From Antedon mediterranea (lineage: Eukaryota > Echinodermata > Crinoidea > Comatulida > Antedonidae), in the NCBI RefSeq assembly GCF_964355755.1, contig NC_092672.1, positions 34,346,501-34,406,500 of the forward strand: a stretch of DNA of 60,000 bases, read 5' to 3'. This document shows, piece by piece, positions 38,801 to 48,400 of this stretch (positions are counted from its first letter, which is position 1; each line of letters opens with the position of its first letter). A model generated the notes under the pieces. It made no database searches, had not been told where the DNA came from, and worked only from the letters and a program-made list of their open reading frames with translations. Both the position numbers and the translations under genes were made by a program.

Positions 38801-39196
38801 TTAAGTCGACAATATGAACTACTTAATTATAGTGATCATGGAACGATGGTGGATAACGTCCTCTATTCGTGTGATTTCACCGAGAAAGCAACAACCTCAT
38901 CAGAAACAGACAATCTTTTACAGTTTAACACCGTTAAAAAGGAACAAAAACCAGATGAGAAAAAACAAATGTTTAACATTAACAGTTCTTTCGATAAAGT
39001 CTGTAACTGCAAGACTAGCAAGTCAACGTTCGTAGGGGGTAATGGTGCTGGCTGGGAAGGAACGGCAATTCTTCACCACGGGAGCTGTATTCAAATCGGA
39101 TGTTTGAAATTTCTGTTCAGCGTTACTGAGGCGGGTATGTTGTTGGACAAATCGGCCAATGAGAAGCAAAGTAGTTTTTTTCCGCTGCCTTCATGA
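26845..39196 (+). CDS. PHF12: PHD finger protein 12 (PHF12/Pf1), complete coding sequence
   Basis: Subunit of Sin3-HDAC repressor complexes that also binds MRG15; nuclear. Exons: 26845-26892, 27551-27732, 29065-29137, 30123-30483, 30930-31035, 31560-31692, 31941-32102, 32556-32684, 33367-33973, 36630-36746, 37320-37399, 37516-37687, 38102-38184, 38801-39196; 2649 nt, 882 residues plus stop (human about 1000). Seen in order: N-terminal [20 protein letters not shown] (nearly invariant in PHF12), PHD1 ([16 protein letters not shown]...WLCHQC), MRG15/Sin3-interaction segment ([18 protein letters not shown]), PHD2 (CFKC...CDYC...WMCPNH), a polar low-conservation centre, [20 protein letters not shown], and an FHA-like region ([36 protein letters not shown]) ending in [20 protein letters not shown]. 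One intron is GC-AG. No frameshift or internal stop. Confidence 0.96.
27243..27484 (+). mobile_element. MITE-A copy 15 with six-unit satellite core
   Basis: Left end degraded (atatgtctacactatcaaac), right end ttgtagacagagcttt. The 21-bp core (catcactaccatatttgggc + a) is tandemly repeated six times. The frames open across it on both strands are repeat products. Confidence 0.9.
27551..27732 (+). CDS. PHF12: PHF12 exon 2 (PHD1 first half)
   Basis: [20 protein letters not shown] then [20 protein letters not shown]... to HLTC; the basic run before PHD1 is a likely nuclear localisation signal. Donor TG|gtaaga, phase 2. Confidence 0.95.
28310..29060. repeat. AT-rich tattcattat minisatellite region in PHF12 intron 2
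   Basis: Many copies of tattcattata; between 28595 and 28680 a 22-bp unit (tattcattataccgtataca) is repeated nearly perfectly. Interrupted by the tRNA-like sequence at 28733-28800. Confidence 0.8.
28733..28800 (+). tRNA. tRNA-like sequence, probably pseudogene or SINE head
   Basis: Acceptor arms GCCCCAG/TTGGGGC pair over 7 bp, the T arm CCGAG/CTCGG over 5 bp with a 7-nt loop, and the D arm reads GTCTAATGGTTAGGG as in animal tRNA-Glu/Asp. The anticodon arm would be ACTGC-ATATCAA-GCAGG with ATC in the anticodon place (Asp codon GAU). Total is only 68 nt because the variable loop is one base; the expected GTC anticodon is absent. A TTTTT pol III stop follows at 28804. I favour a decayed or tRNA-derived sequence. 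Confidence 0.4.
29065..29137 (+). CDS. PHF12: PHF12 exon 3 (PHD1 second half)
   Basis: [20 protein letters not shown] completes the zinc ligands of PHD1. Acceptor ttttcag, donor ATG|gtgagt. Confidence 0.95.
29689..29878 (+). mobile_element. MITE-A copy 16, long subfamily
   Basis: Forward core, right half replaced by the segment (catcataatataatcagatc ... aaaagatgcagccatgacat) that copy 11 carries in inverted form. Confidence 0.8.
29883..30080 (+). mobile_element. SINE-1 copy 3
   Basis: gaggagctgtagcttggtgg, ttaacatgcttgccttccaa, ccagggttgtaactcac, tccatcctgtagttgatata. Directly follows MITE-A copy 16 and ends about 40 nt before PHF12 exon 4. Confidence 0.75.
30123..30483 (+). CDS. PHF12: PHF12 exon 4 (MRG15/Sin3-interaction segment)
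   Basis: [20 protein letters not shown]...; the C-terminal half ([20 protein letters not shown], then [14 protein letters not shown]) aligns with the human segment that binds MRG15 and Sin3. The first half is weakly conserved. Donor CAG|gtaatc. A SINE-1 copy ends about 40 nt before the acceptor. Confidence 0.92.
30930..31035 (+). CDS. PHF12: PHF12 exon 5 (start of PHD2)
   Basis: [20 protein letters not shown] then [15 protein letters not shown]. Donor AAAAA|gtatgt, phase 2. Contains a second basic cluster. Confidence 0.95.
31235..31345. repeat. Short tandem repeat (cgtaggctacgaacaatact)
   Basis: Three to four copies of a 22-bp unit, rich in the palindromes cgtaggctacg and tacgcgta, in PHF12 intron 5. 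Confidence 0.75.
31560..31692 (+). CDS. PHF12: PHF12 exon 6 (PHD2)
   Basis: [20 protein letters not shown]... to [13 protein letters not shown], with all expected Cys/His ligands. Its donor CTG|gtaaag has a MITE-A copy inserted after the third intron base. Confidence 0.95.
31696..31840 (-). mobile_element. MITE-A copy 17 inside a PHF12 splice donor
   Basis: Target duplication TA at 31694-31695 and 31841-31842. The first three intron bases (gta) are host, the following ones belong to the element. Confidence 0.9.
31941..32102 (+). CDS. PHF12: PHF12 exon 7, ends at a GC donor
   Basis: [20 protein letters not shown]... to VPQRKQMK. Donor is ATGAAG|gcaagt, the GC-AG consensus; the nearest GT (gtatta at 32106) would shift the frame into a stop. 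Confidence 0.92.
32228..32392. mobile_element. GC-rich inverted-repeat element (MITE-like)
   Basis: Left cacaaggcgaatttgttcgc and right gcgaacaaattcacctagtg are near-complementary and continue into tacgcatgc on both sides; outer parts gccgatttcc / ggaaaatcgac also pair. In the GC-AG intron of PHF12. Confidence 0.8.
32556..32684 (+). CDS. PHF12: PHF12 exon 8
   Basis: [20 protein letters not shown]... to TPEEAEE; the start matches human VPDAIKSQY. Donor GAG|gtaagc. Confidence 0.94.
32711..32840 (+). mobile_element. MITE-A copy 18
   Basis: Ends AAGCTGTCTACACTATC and ACGTAGACAGGGCTTT; starts 27 nt after the exon 8 donor. Confidence 0.87.
33008..33158 (-). mobile_element. MITE-A copy 19
   Basis: Complete ends, reverse orientation; same intron as copy 18. 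Confidence 0.9.
33367..33973 (+). CDS. PHF12: PHF12 exon 9 (long polar region)
   Basis: [20 protein letters not shown] (conserved helix) followed by about 180 Asn/Ser/Thr/Lys-rich residues without recognisable domain. A (TA)n run precedes the acceptor. Donor ATATCTG|gtaagt, phase 1. Open antisense frames here are shadows. Confidence 0.93.
35360..35416. mobile_element. MITE-C end fragment
   Basis: cgggggacaccacttttatt and ggtgtccccttaatagaggt followed by cctactgta. Confidence 0.5.
35420..35985. mobile_element. Diverged MITE-B-like element(s)
   Basis: Starts tttaaagatgtattgtccct as in MITE-B; boxes such as tgtctgatttcacaaacatt near 35970 also recall it, but the interior differs. Low-confidence older copy, in PHF12 intron 9. 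Confidence 0.35.
36521..36592 (+). mobile_element. MITE-A copy 20, right part; left part near 36256-36290
   Basis: catatttgggcatatcact ... gatagtgtagacagagcttt is the right half; gcccatatatggacaagata at 36266 is left-half core. About 230 bp containing a T run and AT-rich DNA separates them. Confidence 0.7.
36630..36746 (+). CDS. PHF12: PHF12 exon 10
   Basis: [20 protein letters not shown]..., [14 protein letters not shown]; phases 1/1. Aligns with the human segment before the LDEKLIKFLALQR helix. Confidence 0.9.
36840..37255. repeat. Tandem duplication of about 220 bp in PHF12 intron 10
   Basis: The block agaaatatgttcaataatttt ... gtctgtatccaccaaatcag at about 36831-37000 recurs at about 37036-37230 with few changes (tatggaataatctaccaaac in both). 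Confidence 0.8.
37320..37399 (+). CDS. PHF12: PHF12 exon 11
   Basis: [27 protein letters not shown]; strongly conserved helix of PHF12. Acceptor ttcttgcag, donor AAG|gtgtgt. Confidence 0.95.
37516..37687 (+). CDS. PHF12: PHF12 exon 12 (FHA start)
   Basis: [16 protein letters not shown]..., [15 protein letters not shown]. The last residues begin the FHA domain (human YRTLYIGTG). Donor TCAG|gtaggc, phase 1. Confidence 0.93.
38102..38184 (+). CDS. PHF12: PHF12 exon 13 (FHA)
   Basis: [27 protein letters not shown]; human has [20 protein letters not shown]. Donor GAG|gtttgt. Confidence 0.96.
38455..38660 (+). mobile_element. SINE-1 copy 4
   Basis: tgctgtagcttggtggttaa, catgcttgccttccaatccc, body ending tcctgtaattggcgagttac and an A-rich tail. 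In PHF12 intron 13. Confidence 0.75.
38801..39196 (+). CDS. PHF12: PHF12 exon 14 (FHA end, C-terminus, stop)
   Basis: [20 protein letters not shown]... then a polar stretch and CNCKTSK...[26 protein letters not shown], stop TGA at 39194. The C-terminal tail is shorter than in human. Confidence 0.95.
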   Translation, partial: LSRQYELLNYSDHGTMVDNVLYSCDFTEKATTSSETDNLLQFNTVKKEQKPDEKKQMFNINSSFDKVCNCKTSKSTFVGGNGAGWEGTAILHHGSCIQIGCLKFLFSVTEAGMLLDKSANEKQSSFFPLPS

Positions 39197-41593
39197 GGGT
39201 TGAATAGGAACGCTGTTAATTTTGGCTGGATATATTGATTATGAATGGATTTCTAACTATTTAATGACAATACAGGGAAAGTTTCCCATCCAGAACTCAA
39301 ATCTTACACCGTCTGTTTCTCCTCGATGAAGTTTTTCTGATGTCACTCCTTACAACCATGACATGTATTCATCAACTGAACATATATGTTTATCATATAA
39401 GCATGTTCACTCGTATTATTTTCATTTTCGTCTACAGTAAATTTAAAATTAAAAATGCGTAATATAGGTTGAAAAATATTTACCTTATTTTAACTTGATA
39501 ATAAATGAATTGTCATCCTCATGTAGTATCCGTCCACCAACAGATAAAAAATAATTTGAAAAATGTATAAGTTGGCCTGGTTTGGAAATATCGGGGAATT
39601 TTCAATTTTCGGTGACCTACGAACAAATTAAGTCATTTTATTTTATTCAATCAAAAACCAACAGCGATAATTTCTGCCACTTTCAGGTAAAAGAGTGCGG
39701 ACAGAACTTTGAACATAGTTCCCATCTACTTCACATAGTTTTGGTGGTTTCTTTTACCAGTCGCCGACCATCAATAACTAGGTCACCGTTTTTTGCAAAT
39801 CAAAAACTCCCTAATAGATGTTTGTAAATATTCCAGCCTTTTGAACTACAGCAGGGTTTTCCGATTTTTATTTTATTTATTTTTTATTGTATCCCTTAAT
39901 TAAACCTTAGAGAATCTAGACATCAAATGTAGTAATTTAAACACTTCAATTAGCCCAATGTAATTAAGAGTTAAGGTGTGTTATTTGGCATATACAAAAT
40001 ATCCTTGTTTTGAGAGAAGATGAATGATAAAACTGCTGGCAGTATTGTATTCATGATGGGCATTTAAAACATAAAGTGAAAAATGTGATGTGCCCATATG
40101 GACATGATGATGTCATGTCACTACCGTATTTGGGCATATCACTACCATATTTTGGCACATGACACTTTTTTGTCGAACTAGTTTGATAGTGTAGAGAGAG
40201 CTGAAGAGATTTTATTATTAATATTGTTGTTATTGTTACACCTGTATATGAACTGTGTATAAGCCCATGCTCAAGTATAATAACCCCACCCCTCAATCTA
40301 GGCTAAGCACACAAGACTTTGGTAGATTCCATTGTTAATGTAATGCAACTTTAATCCAACCCTATCAATTTTTCCATACAATACTCTGTCATATATGTAT
40401 GGTACAGTATTATTATTATTATTTTGATATATAAAGTATTAATTATTGGTAATTCAGAATTATTTTCATATCAACTTTTCTCCTTTCCAAACCTCGAATA
40501 AAGATTTTAATAATTTCATCCAAATATTAAAATTGTTTTTATATGACTACACTACAATGTTCAAAATATTGTTATCCCCTTCAAAAAATGCATAAATTAC
40601 TTTAAATTTGTAATTTAACTGACAATCTAAAAGCTATTGTATTATATTTATAATATTTATTGCTTTTTTCTTTTATGCTGTTTTGTTATTATGTCGTGTT
40701 TCAAAACTCCACTTCCATAATCTAAATTCTAGAGGGCAGCATTTCTACTCAAATATACTGTACATGTATATGGAATGTAAGGACTACAGTGTGCTACTTG
40801 AAGTAGCCTAGGCATTTAAAATCATTATTACAAATTTTATAAATTTGTAATTAAAAAAATGATAATTAAAATATTTGATTGCCAGCCTATCTATGTGTTG
40901 ATTGTCTTTGTTTTTTTTTCTCTTAATAATTCGAGGATTACAGGAGTACTGTACAACAATACATCCAGCACAAGTTCTTGTACTAGAATACATCTTCATT
41001 ATTATTTTGTGTACGATTTTGAGAACATAGGAATTGTTTAAATGTTCATAATAAATATGTAGAAATCATTTATAAACAAAAGGTTTAGGCCTAAAGATAG
41101 TGTTTGATGTTTCTTTCGTATAAATACTTTGAATGAAACACCATAATTAAAGGTGTCTGACAGACGCAATTTGATTGCAATTTTTCATTCAGTCATACAT
41201 ATTTTATTCAGTTATTTATAATAACTGGGGTCTGCACTTGAAGCAATACCTTGACTCATGAGAGCCCCTACAATACAAATATGCAAAATACATAAAAAGA
41301 AATACTGTATAAAACAGAAAAACAATAAAATAAGTCTGAAGAGCAGACAAACGTCTTTACTTAAAAACTAGATTTTCGTCAGGTCTAAAATTAATTATTG
41401 GTTTATTGTTAACATTCTTAGTGCTTTTGTTGTTTGCATTGACAAAATGGTGTTGTTAAAGGTTTGCCGTCCCGGGAAAGCTTAAGTAAGATTATGTCAA
41501 TAAAGGTTTACAATGGGCCAGCGGGTGTCATTTCAATTGGGGTTTGTACAGTGCGCAACCAAGTACAATACCTTAGTCACGTTCTGTCAAATG
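39197..41593 (+). other. PHF12 3' UTR and intergenic DNA
   Basis: No coding exon recognised. Candidate poly(A) signals: AATAAA at 39500 and 40497; use unknown. Contains MITE-A copy 21. Confidence 0.65.
40066..40203 (+). mobile_element. MITE-A copy 21
   Basis: Left terminal repeat lost (begins aaacataaagtgaaaaatgt), core intact, right end gatagtgtagagagagct. Probably within or just after the PHF12 3' UTR. Confidence 0.82.
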
Positions 41594-41640
41594 TATATAA
41601 ACGTAAAGAAAATACCAGTTGGCCTCACTTTTAGTGTACT
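41594..41640 (+). promoter_or_regulatory. Putative TATA/Inr promoter of the UNC13D-like gene
   Basis: TATATAAA at 41594-41601; an initiator-like TCACTTT places +1 near 41627, about 33 nt downstream, giving a leader of about 43 nt before the ATG at 41670. The frame has a stop at 41604, so no earlier start is available. Confidence 0.5.
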
Positions 41641-41669
41641 TTGTGGAACCTTCCGGTACTGCAGTTATC

Positions 41670-42458
41670 ATGGAGGGAGACGTGTCTGTTGTAGTAGGCT
41701 CTCCGCCTACGTTAGTTATCACCGATTCTTGCTTAGACGACAATACACCAACATCTCTAAATGTATCAAAACCATTCGCGAACTCACAACGTAGACACAG
41801 TTCTGTAGATTTAAAAGCTTTATTTGGAATAAAGGACACACAAACATTGACTGAAATTACGGATTGTAATGGGAACGGTGTTTCTGAAAATGATACCTTA
41901 GATTTTCTGGAACCTGCACCACGAGAACGACGACGAAGTTTTAGTGGATTTATACAGGAATTGTGTTCCCCAACTGAAGAAAATAAAAGATTAGATACAG
42001 AACCAGCTAAGGAACTACCTAAAGATACACCGTTTCTACACAAACAATATGAGTTTGAATCTATTGGCCCGCCGGACTCTACAAGCTTTCGTAGTTATAG
42101 AGACCGCAGCCAAAGTGTTGGAGAACTTACAAATCTTGGTGATCATATTGGCGGGAAGTTTAAACGTCTGTTCTCGAAGACGGAATCAGAACTTGACGTT
42201 ACATCACCAGATCAAAATGGTCCTCCGGGTTTAATGAATCGTGGACAATCTTGTACTCTTCCGGCTGGACTTCGACGTCCAACTTATGAAGAGTCATGTG
42301 TTGATGACGACAGTAGCACACGGCGTTGGTCAGCCGTGCAGCCTGGTGCGTTGACATGGGGACGGCGCCGGGTCAGCCAGTTATTAGACTTTAATCTGAA
42401 ATCGTTATTTACGCAAGAGAAGACCACAGATGGTGCCACAGAGAATTTACAGGAACAG
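41670..42458 (+). CDS. UNC13D-like exon 1a (long N-terminus)
   Basis: 263 residues from MEGDVSVVVGSPP to ENLQEQ, donor CAG|gtttgg, phase 0. No known domain. It contains repeated basic-Ser motifs: QRRHSSVDL, RRRSFSGF, TRRWSAV, GRRRVSQLL, several followed by a hydrophobic ALFG/SLF-like run. Joining to exon 2 is by phase only. Confidence 0.75.
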
Positions 42459-45400
42459 GTTTGGGTTCAAGTCTTTGCTAGACAGTCAGGGGGGAAATGA
42501 CAAAAAGCTTCCTACTTTTTAGGAGTTTTATCAGATAATCTATATTGTTTGACAACTCGTGTAACATGACCATAGTGCTGATTTTGCCATCCCCCCTCCC
42601 CCCAAACTGTAGAATTAAACAGATAACGTTTTGGAACGATAGTTATCTTATAGTCAGACGTCGCGCACGCGTCCCCAAAACAAGGAAAAACGTCTTTAAG
42701 TTTTATACACGGTCATAGATAGATTTAAAGTGTATAAGCCTTAAATAAACCAAGAATGTCGCATACTTTCGAATATAAATTCAACAGTCGATAATCATTG
42801 AATATTATAAACCTATTATAATTCAGATCAAATGGTCCTGCTTATTGAAATGATAGTGGTTTGAGGCCTTACGGAATTAAACGAGTTCCTCCATATTATA
42901 CAAACAATTTAGGCCAACATTCAAATGTTGCATTCGATTTAAAAACGATTTCATTTTATATAAAAGTCAAATATTTTGACTGAATCCATTAACGATTGCC
43001 ATTCAATTTGTTCGCGGTTTGTTATTTTATTCACGCACGTATTGTTTTCCTTTGTCCCGATTCAGTCAAGCTCATTCGACTTCTACTGAAAAACACGGAT
43101 GACTCTCTATCGCAACTTAGTACGGTTCATTGCGGTTAATCTAGTTTTTATTGCTTTTTAATTTTTCTAGCAGTTCATACAATAATGAAAATCATATCAT
43201 TTTACAACATTTGCGCGCCTACGCAGTTTTTTAAAAATATTTATTTATCATCAAAGACAGTTAGTAGACATAGGGAAATCAAAGTCCACAAATACTTTGA
43301 TAAACATGAACAGAAGAATGAATACGATTAAAATAACTTGTAGTAAAGACAGTGTATTTTTTTAGGATAAATTAAATCTGCAGTATATTGTATTCGTTAA
43401 TTTTCACAGTAGGCTTCCAATATTAATAGTACTTGTTTAAATGTTTTGTTTGTACGGTTTGTTATATTGAATTGCTTGAATGTAATAGTCTTCTCTGATT
43501 GGCCAATAGTACGTTCTTAAATTGACAGATGTTGACATACGTCACGCACTTGAGCTACCTCCAAAATTAAAAAAAGGATAATCATGAGTTGAAAAATTGA
43601 GCCCAAAAAGCAGCTAGTTTTAGTGTTTTATGTTATGTTTTAAAGATACTTAGATTGTATCCAATATTATAGGGAGAATGATGGAGTGACAGGGTAGTAT
43701 GCACATTTGTTTATTTAATATTATGAAGTTCAATGTTGAACAAAAGAAAGATAGCCAAGGCCTGGCCTCGTCCACATGGGCCAAAGGCAAATACTAAGTC
43801 CCCGTATCAGCGGCTGACTGATCCGGGCTAAGTGTTTTCTGTCAGTAGGCCTAGCTATGTAGAAAAAGTGGAACTTGTGTAGCATACGTTTAATTGAAAG
43901 AACTTAGGCAACAATACACTAATATTTTCTTAATTAATTAGTTATAAAGACTAGGCTACCAGTAGTTTATTACCTCTACCGGTTTATTATTATTAATCTA
44001 ATTTTGTTTTTTCCTCATTTGACACTACCACATTCACAGACTACAGTTTTTAATTTTTCCTCTGTGTTAATTGACTGCACGGGTGATATATAAGCTAGAG
44101 TCATTAATCTTTTTGTGATATGTACTTTAGCTTAGGCCTATATTGTGCTTAAGATCAAGCTTTAAGTAAACAACTCTCTTTTATTTACTTTTGATGTACA
44201 TGATTATGAATCAATTTTGTGTACTTAAGATAGTGGAGTGGTGTTTTGTCCGTCTAAGCAAATTGTGTTCCATACATGCGGCACACTTGTTGGTACCTCC
44301 TTTTCAGGTTAAATTATGGCTGAGACTGAGAAAGCATCGTTTGACAATGACCAAATGAATGGTGGTGGTATTTCTGTGAGTAGTAATAGTAGCCTGGTTG
44401 GTACATGGATGTTATTTCAAGTCATACTGTTGAAATAGTTGGCACTATTGCACTAAACATTCAGTGAACAAGTTATTGAACTTTGATATGGGATTGAACT
44501 AAATATTTGTGTGTGGGTTGCTATTGTAAACGGGCCAACCTCTCGTTGTATAGAATAGAGTCAATGTCTATGTTTAGCAAAAACCAGGTTAAATAGTTTA
44601 AAAACTTTAACAAATATGTATTGTTGCTTCAAATTTATATTGGTTATTTCTGACAAATATAACCAGGGAAGAGTTAACTCTTCCCTGATATAACTAAGCT
44701 TGCTTCCGATGGTTTGGCTATTCCAGTAATACGTGCTTTAAGGTGTGTTAATAAGTTAACAACAACAACGACTTTTGTACCACATCACACAACAATAATA
44801 ACTTTGTTTTTCCTTCTTCTTTGATTTTGACTTATAATTGAGTATGGTAGTAGTTGATTTTTTTTATTCTCCTGAGTTTGACTTATAATTGAATATTGTA
44901 GTTGACTTTGTTTCTTCTTTGGCTTTTGATTATAATTGAGAATGGTAATAGTTGATTTTTTTCTTTTCCTGAGTTTGACTTATAATTGAGTATGGTAGTT
45001 GATTTTATTTCTTCTTTGGCTTATAATTTAGTAGGGTAGTAGTTGATTTTTTTTATTCTCCTGAGTTTGACTTATAATTGAATATTGTAGTTGACTTTGT
45101 TTCTTCTTTGGCTTTTGATTATAATTGAGAATGGTAGTAGTTGATTTTTTTCTTCTGAGTTTGACTTATAATTGAGTATGGTAGTTGATTTTATTTCTTC
45201 TTTGGCTTATAATTTAGTAGGGTAGTAGTTGATTTTTTTTATTCTCCTGAGTTTGACTTATAATTGAATATTGTAGTTGACTTTGTTTCTTCTTTGGCTT
45301 TTGATTATAATTGAGAATGGTAGTAGTTGATTTTTTTCTTCTGAGTTTTGATTATAATTTAGTAGGGTAGTAGTTGATTTTTTTTCTTCTGAGTTTGACT

Positions 45401-48400
45401 CATAATTCTTTGCATATTGGAGTGTGTGACTCAAGAACTTCCGCTGGGTTTCGCCCCTTGTTTAAAAGATCCTATATGTTAGAACTTTTCATATTTGTTA
45501 TTCTACACATGTAAATGTAATAAATATTTTTTGTCCAATTTTAAATGTAGGATGCGGCAGAAAATGAACAAGATAAAGAGACTGCAAATGAGGTTTGTAA
45601 CGATGTTGAGGTTTGTGTTATTATTAATGTTTAATAATTAAAAATCTTGAAGTTGTCAAAATAGAGTAGGTTAATTAGTAGAACACTGAGTCAACTAGAA
45701 CGCAAGTTTGGTTTTTACTTATCATTTGGTGCAATGGCATTCTTAAAACAAAAATCTGTATTCTCCTCTAGATACTTAAGTATGCTGCATCATCGTATAA
45801 TCTTGATATCTTGGTGTTGGGTATTTCGTTAATTATTCTTCCCTTATATTCTGTCATATAAGACATAAAAATTTGGTTGAACCACATGTACAGTCATTTT
45901 TATTAAATTTACATACAGGTGGCTGCTAAAAGGGAAAGACCCTTTAAGAAGCCACTACTTAAAGATATATTGTCCCTCTGAAAAATATTTGTTGTTGTTG
46001 AATATGCCATTTTAATGTCACATAATAGTTAATCACTTTGAACAAACATTTGGTTGAAAAAAAAAATAATTACTTTAGAAAACAGTATTTCAAAGCAAAA
46101 AATAATTTAACTGTTTATCTTTTTATTTTATAAGTAAAATAATTTTCTGCAAAATGGCCTATTCAATGTCTGATTTTATAAATCTTTATTTTTCATGATT
46201 TTAGAGGACAATATATCTTTAAAGATTGAACTTTTCTTCACATCTGTACCTAATTTCTTTAATTTCTGGTTCTGGTACATTAATATTTCTTACTAAGTCT
46301 TCAACCTCTCCCTAACTATAGCTTACTAACCAGCAAAGCGTAGAAAGCTTAGCAAGCAATCGGGACGTCACGACAGAAAGCGCAAACCCTAACAATGTGA
46401 AACTGGAACAAACCTACGAAGCCGTATATGAAGATATTAATGAAACCATAGAAATTATCCGCAAAAAGGATAATGAGGAGGGGACACCTGATATAGAAGA
46501 TGGTCAGGTGTCTACTGACCCTGAACATACCACCCCATCCCAACAACTTCCAAACAGGCTGGTGAGTTTTTGTTAAGATCATAAATGGTACAGTATTTAC
46601 TTGTAATGCTTGGTTAAAATTCATACATATTGCACTTGCCTTGTAAGTACATGCTTAAAGATGCACATATAATTTTACAAAGGGAATTATTTGCACACAC
46701 CATATAAAATCCTTTTATTTGCTTTTCTGAATTTTTTCCATTTAGTACAATTTTATTGTAATACTTATTTTGGCATTGGTAATCAAAGATCCATGGGAGC
46801 CAAACCTCTAATAAATGTTTTGAAATGTAACATAAAGTTTGGTGTATATCAAGTAAAATTTTGCCTAAAGCTCTGTCTACACAATCAAACTAGTTTAACA
46901 AAATAAACATGATGTGCCCACATATGGCAGTGATATTCCCAAATATGGTATTGATATGACATCATCATGTCTATATATGGGCACATCACATTTTTTGTCA
47001 CATAAAGTTTGATAGTGTAGACAGAGCTTTAGTCATCATTTTTTTCTAAAAACGTATCAGTTGTCTCAAGATTTCTACATTCTGGATTATCCACGTATTA
47101 GTGTTGTTTGTTATCGCAGTAATACCTGTAAATACAACTGTTAACCTCTATACACACTTAAAACACCCACTTCAAAATACTTGTTTTTAAAAGAAAAAAT
47201 TGATACATGTTCCCCACTATTAGAATTGTAAAATGACACCTTTACAATAGGAGCACACACTATACATTTGAAAAGTGACATGACCTCTTCATTTTGAATC
47301 ATAATAGCTGCTTTAGTCTGTTTATTCTGCACCTTTTAAGCATTTCTAAAAGTGTTATTTTTAAAAGCAAGACTTGTGTTGAAATGTACTCATATTTCTT
47401 CAGCAGAATATAGAAATAATCAAAAATTACAATGCAAAAAAAACAATGATGTATTTTTTCGGCATAACAATATTCTTGGTATATAGTACCATACTGTATC
47501 TGTTTTCTTTATGGTGGATGGTTCCAAATTAACATTCTTGGTAATCTTACTGTATGGGGCTAAAGCGTGGTTCCCACTAGAATGCGACGTATTGACGCAA
47601 AGTACTGTATTGCGTAATCACAAGTGGGAACTGACGACGCAACATTGCTGCAAACATCGCAGGTTTGATTTCACGCAGGCAGGGGCAAACACAATTATTA
47701 GAAGGGCATTTGCTTACATTGCGTTGCTATTGGGAACCAAGCTTTAAAAGGTTACCAAATAAGATCTTGCTTAAATGGTCTATGCTTAAATAAACTTATG
47801 GGGCTTAAAAGGTTTTCATTTTCAAGCACAAACTTTAGATTGTCATTTGCACAGCTTTTGATCCCTTTAGAAAAGAAATCGATTTGCAGTTAGAAAACGG
47901 CAAAAAGAGGAGGAGAGGAAAAAACAAGTAAGTCTAGAGGGATAAATAATGAAGACAATTGTAACTTAGAATTTAGTTTATATTTTAGAACATAGAGATA
48001 TATTTCTATGGTTAGAAATAATAACTAATGATAGAAGGAGCTGAAAGAGATTTGTATTAGTTTTAAGCTCTGTCTACATTATCAAACTTTATGTGACAAC
48101 ACAATGTGGTGTGCTCATATATGGACATGATAATTTCATATCACTACCATATTTAAGCACATCACACTTTTTTTGTCAAACTAGTTTGATAGTGTAGACA
48201 GAGCTTTAGTCAATTAATATAATAGGGTAATTAGTATAAAAAGCATACAGTAGAACATTCCCATAGGATATCTGGATTCAGGGGGAATTCCTGGGGATAT
48301 CCCTATCTGCGAGACTTATCTATTCTGTTGACATCCTTATTTGGGAAACTTTTCCGGAGACATTGGGAGACTAATTTATTTAAGTGTACACCTCTACTAT

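Noticed and set aside
41594-42500. Exon 1a as an independent single-exon gene ending at 42500
   Set aside because: The frame does run to TGA at 42498, but CAG|gtttgg at 42458 is an acceptable phase-0 donor and the following 13 codons look noncoding. Not fully excluded.
44316-44375. Exon 1b as an internal exon following exon 1a
   Set aside because: From the acceptor before it, exon 1a's frame would meet a stop within the exon; it fits only as an alternative start.
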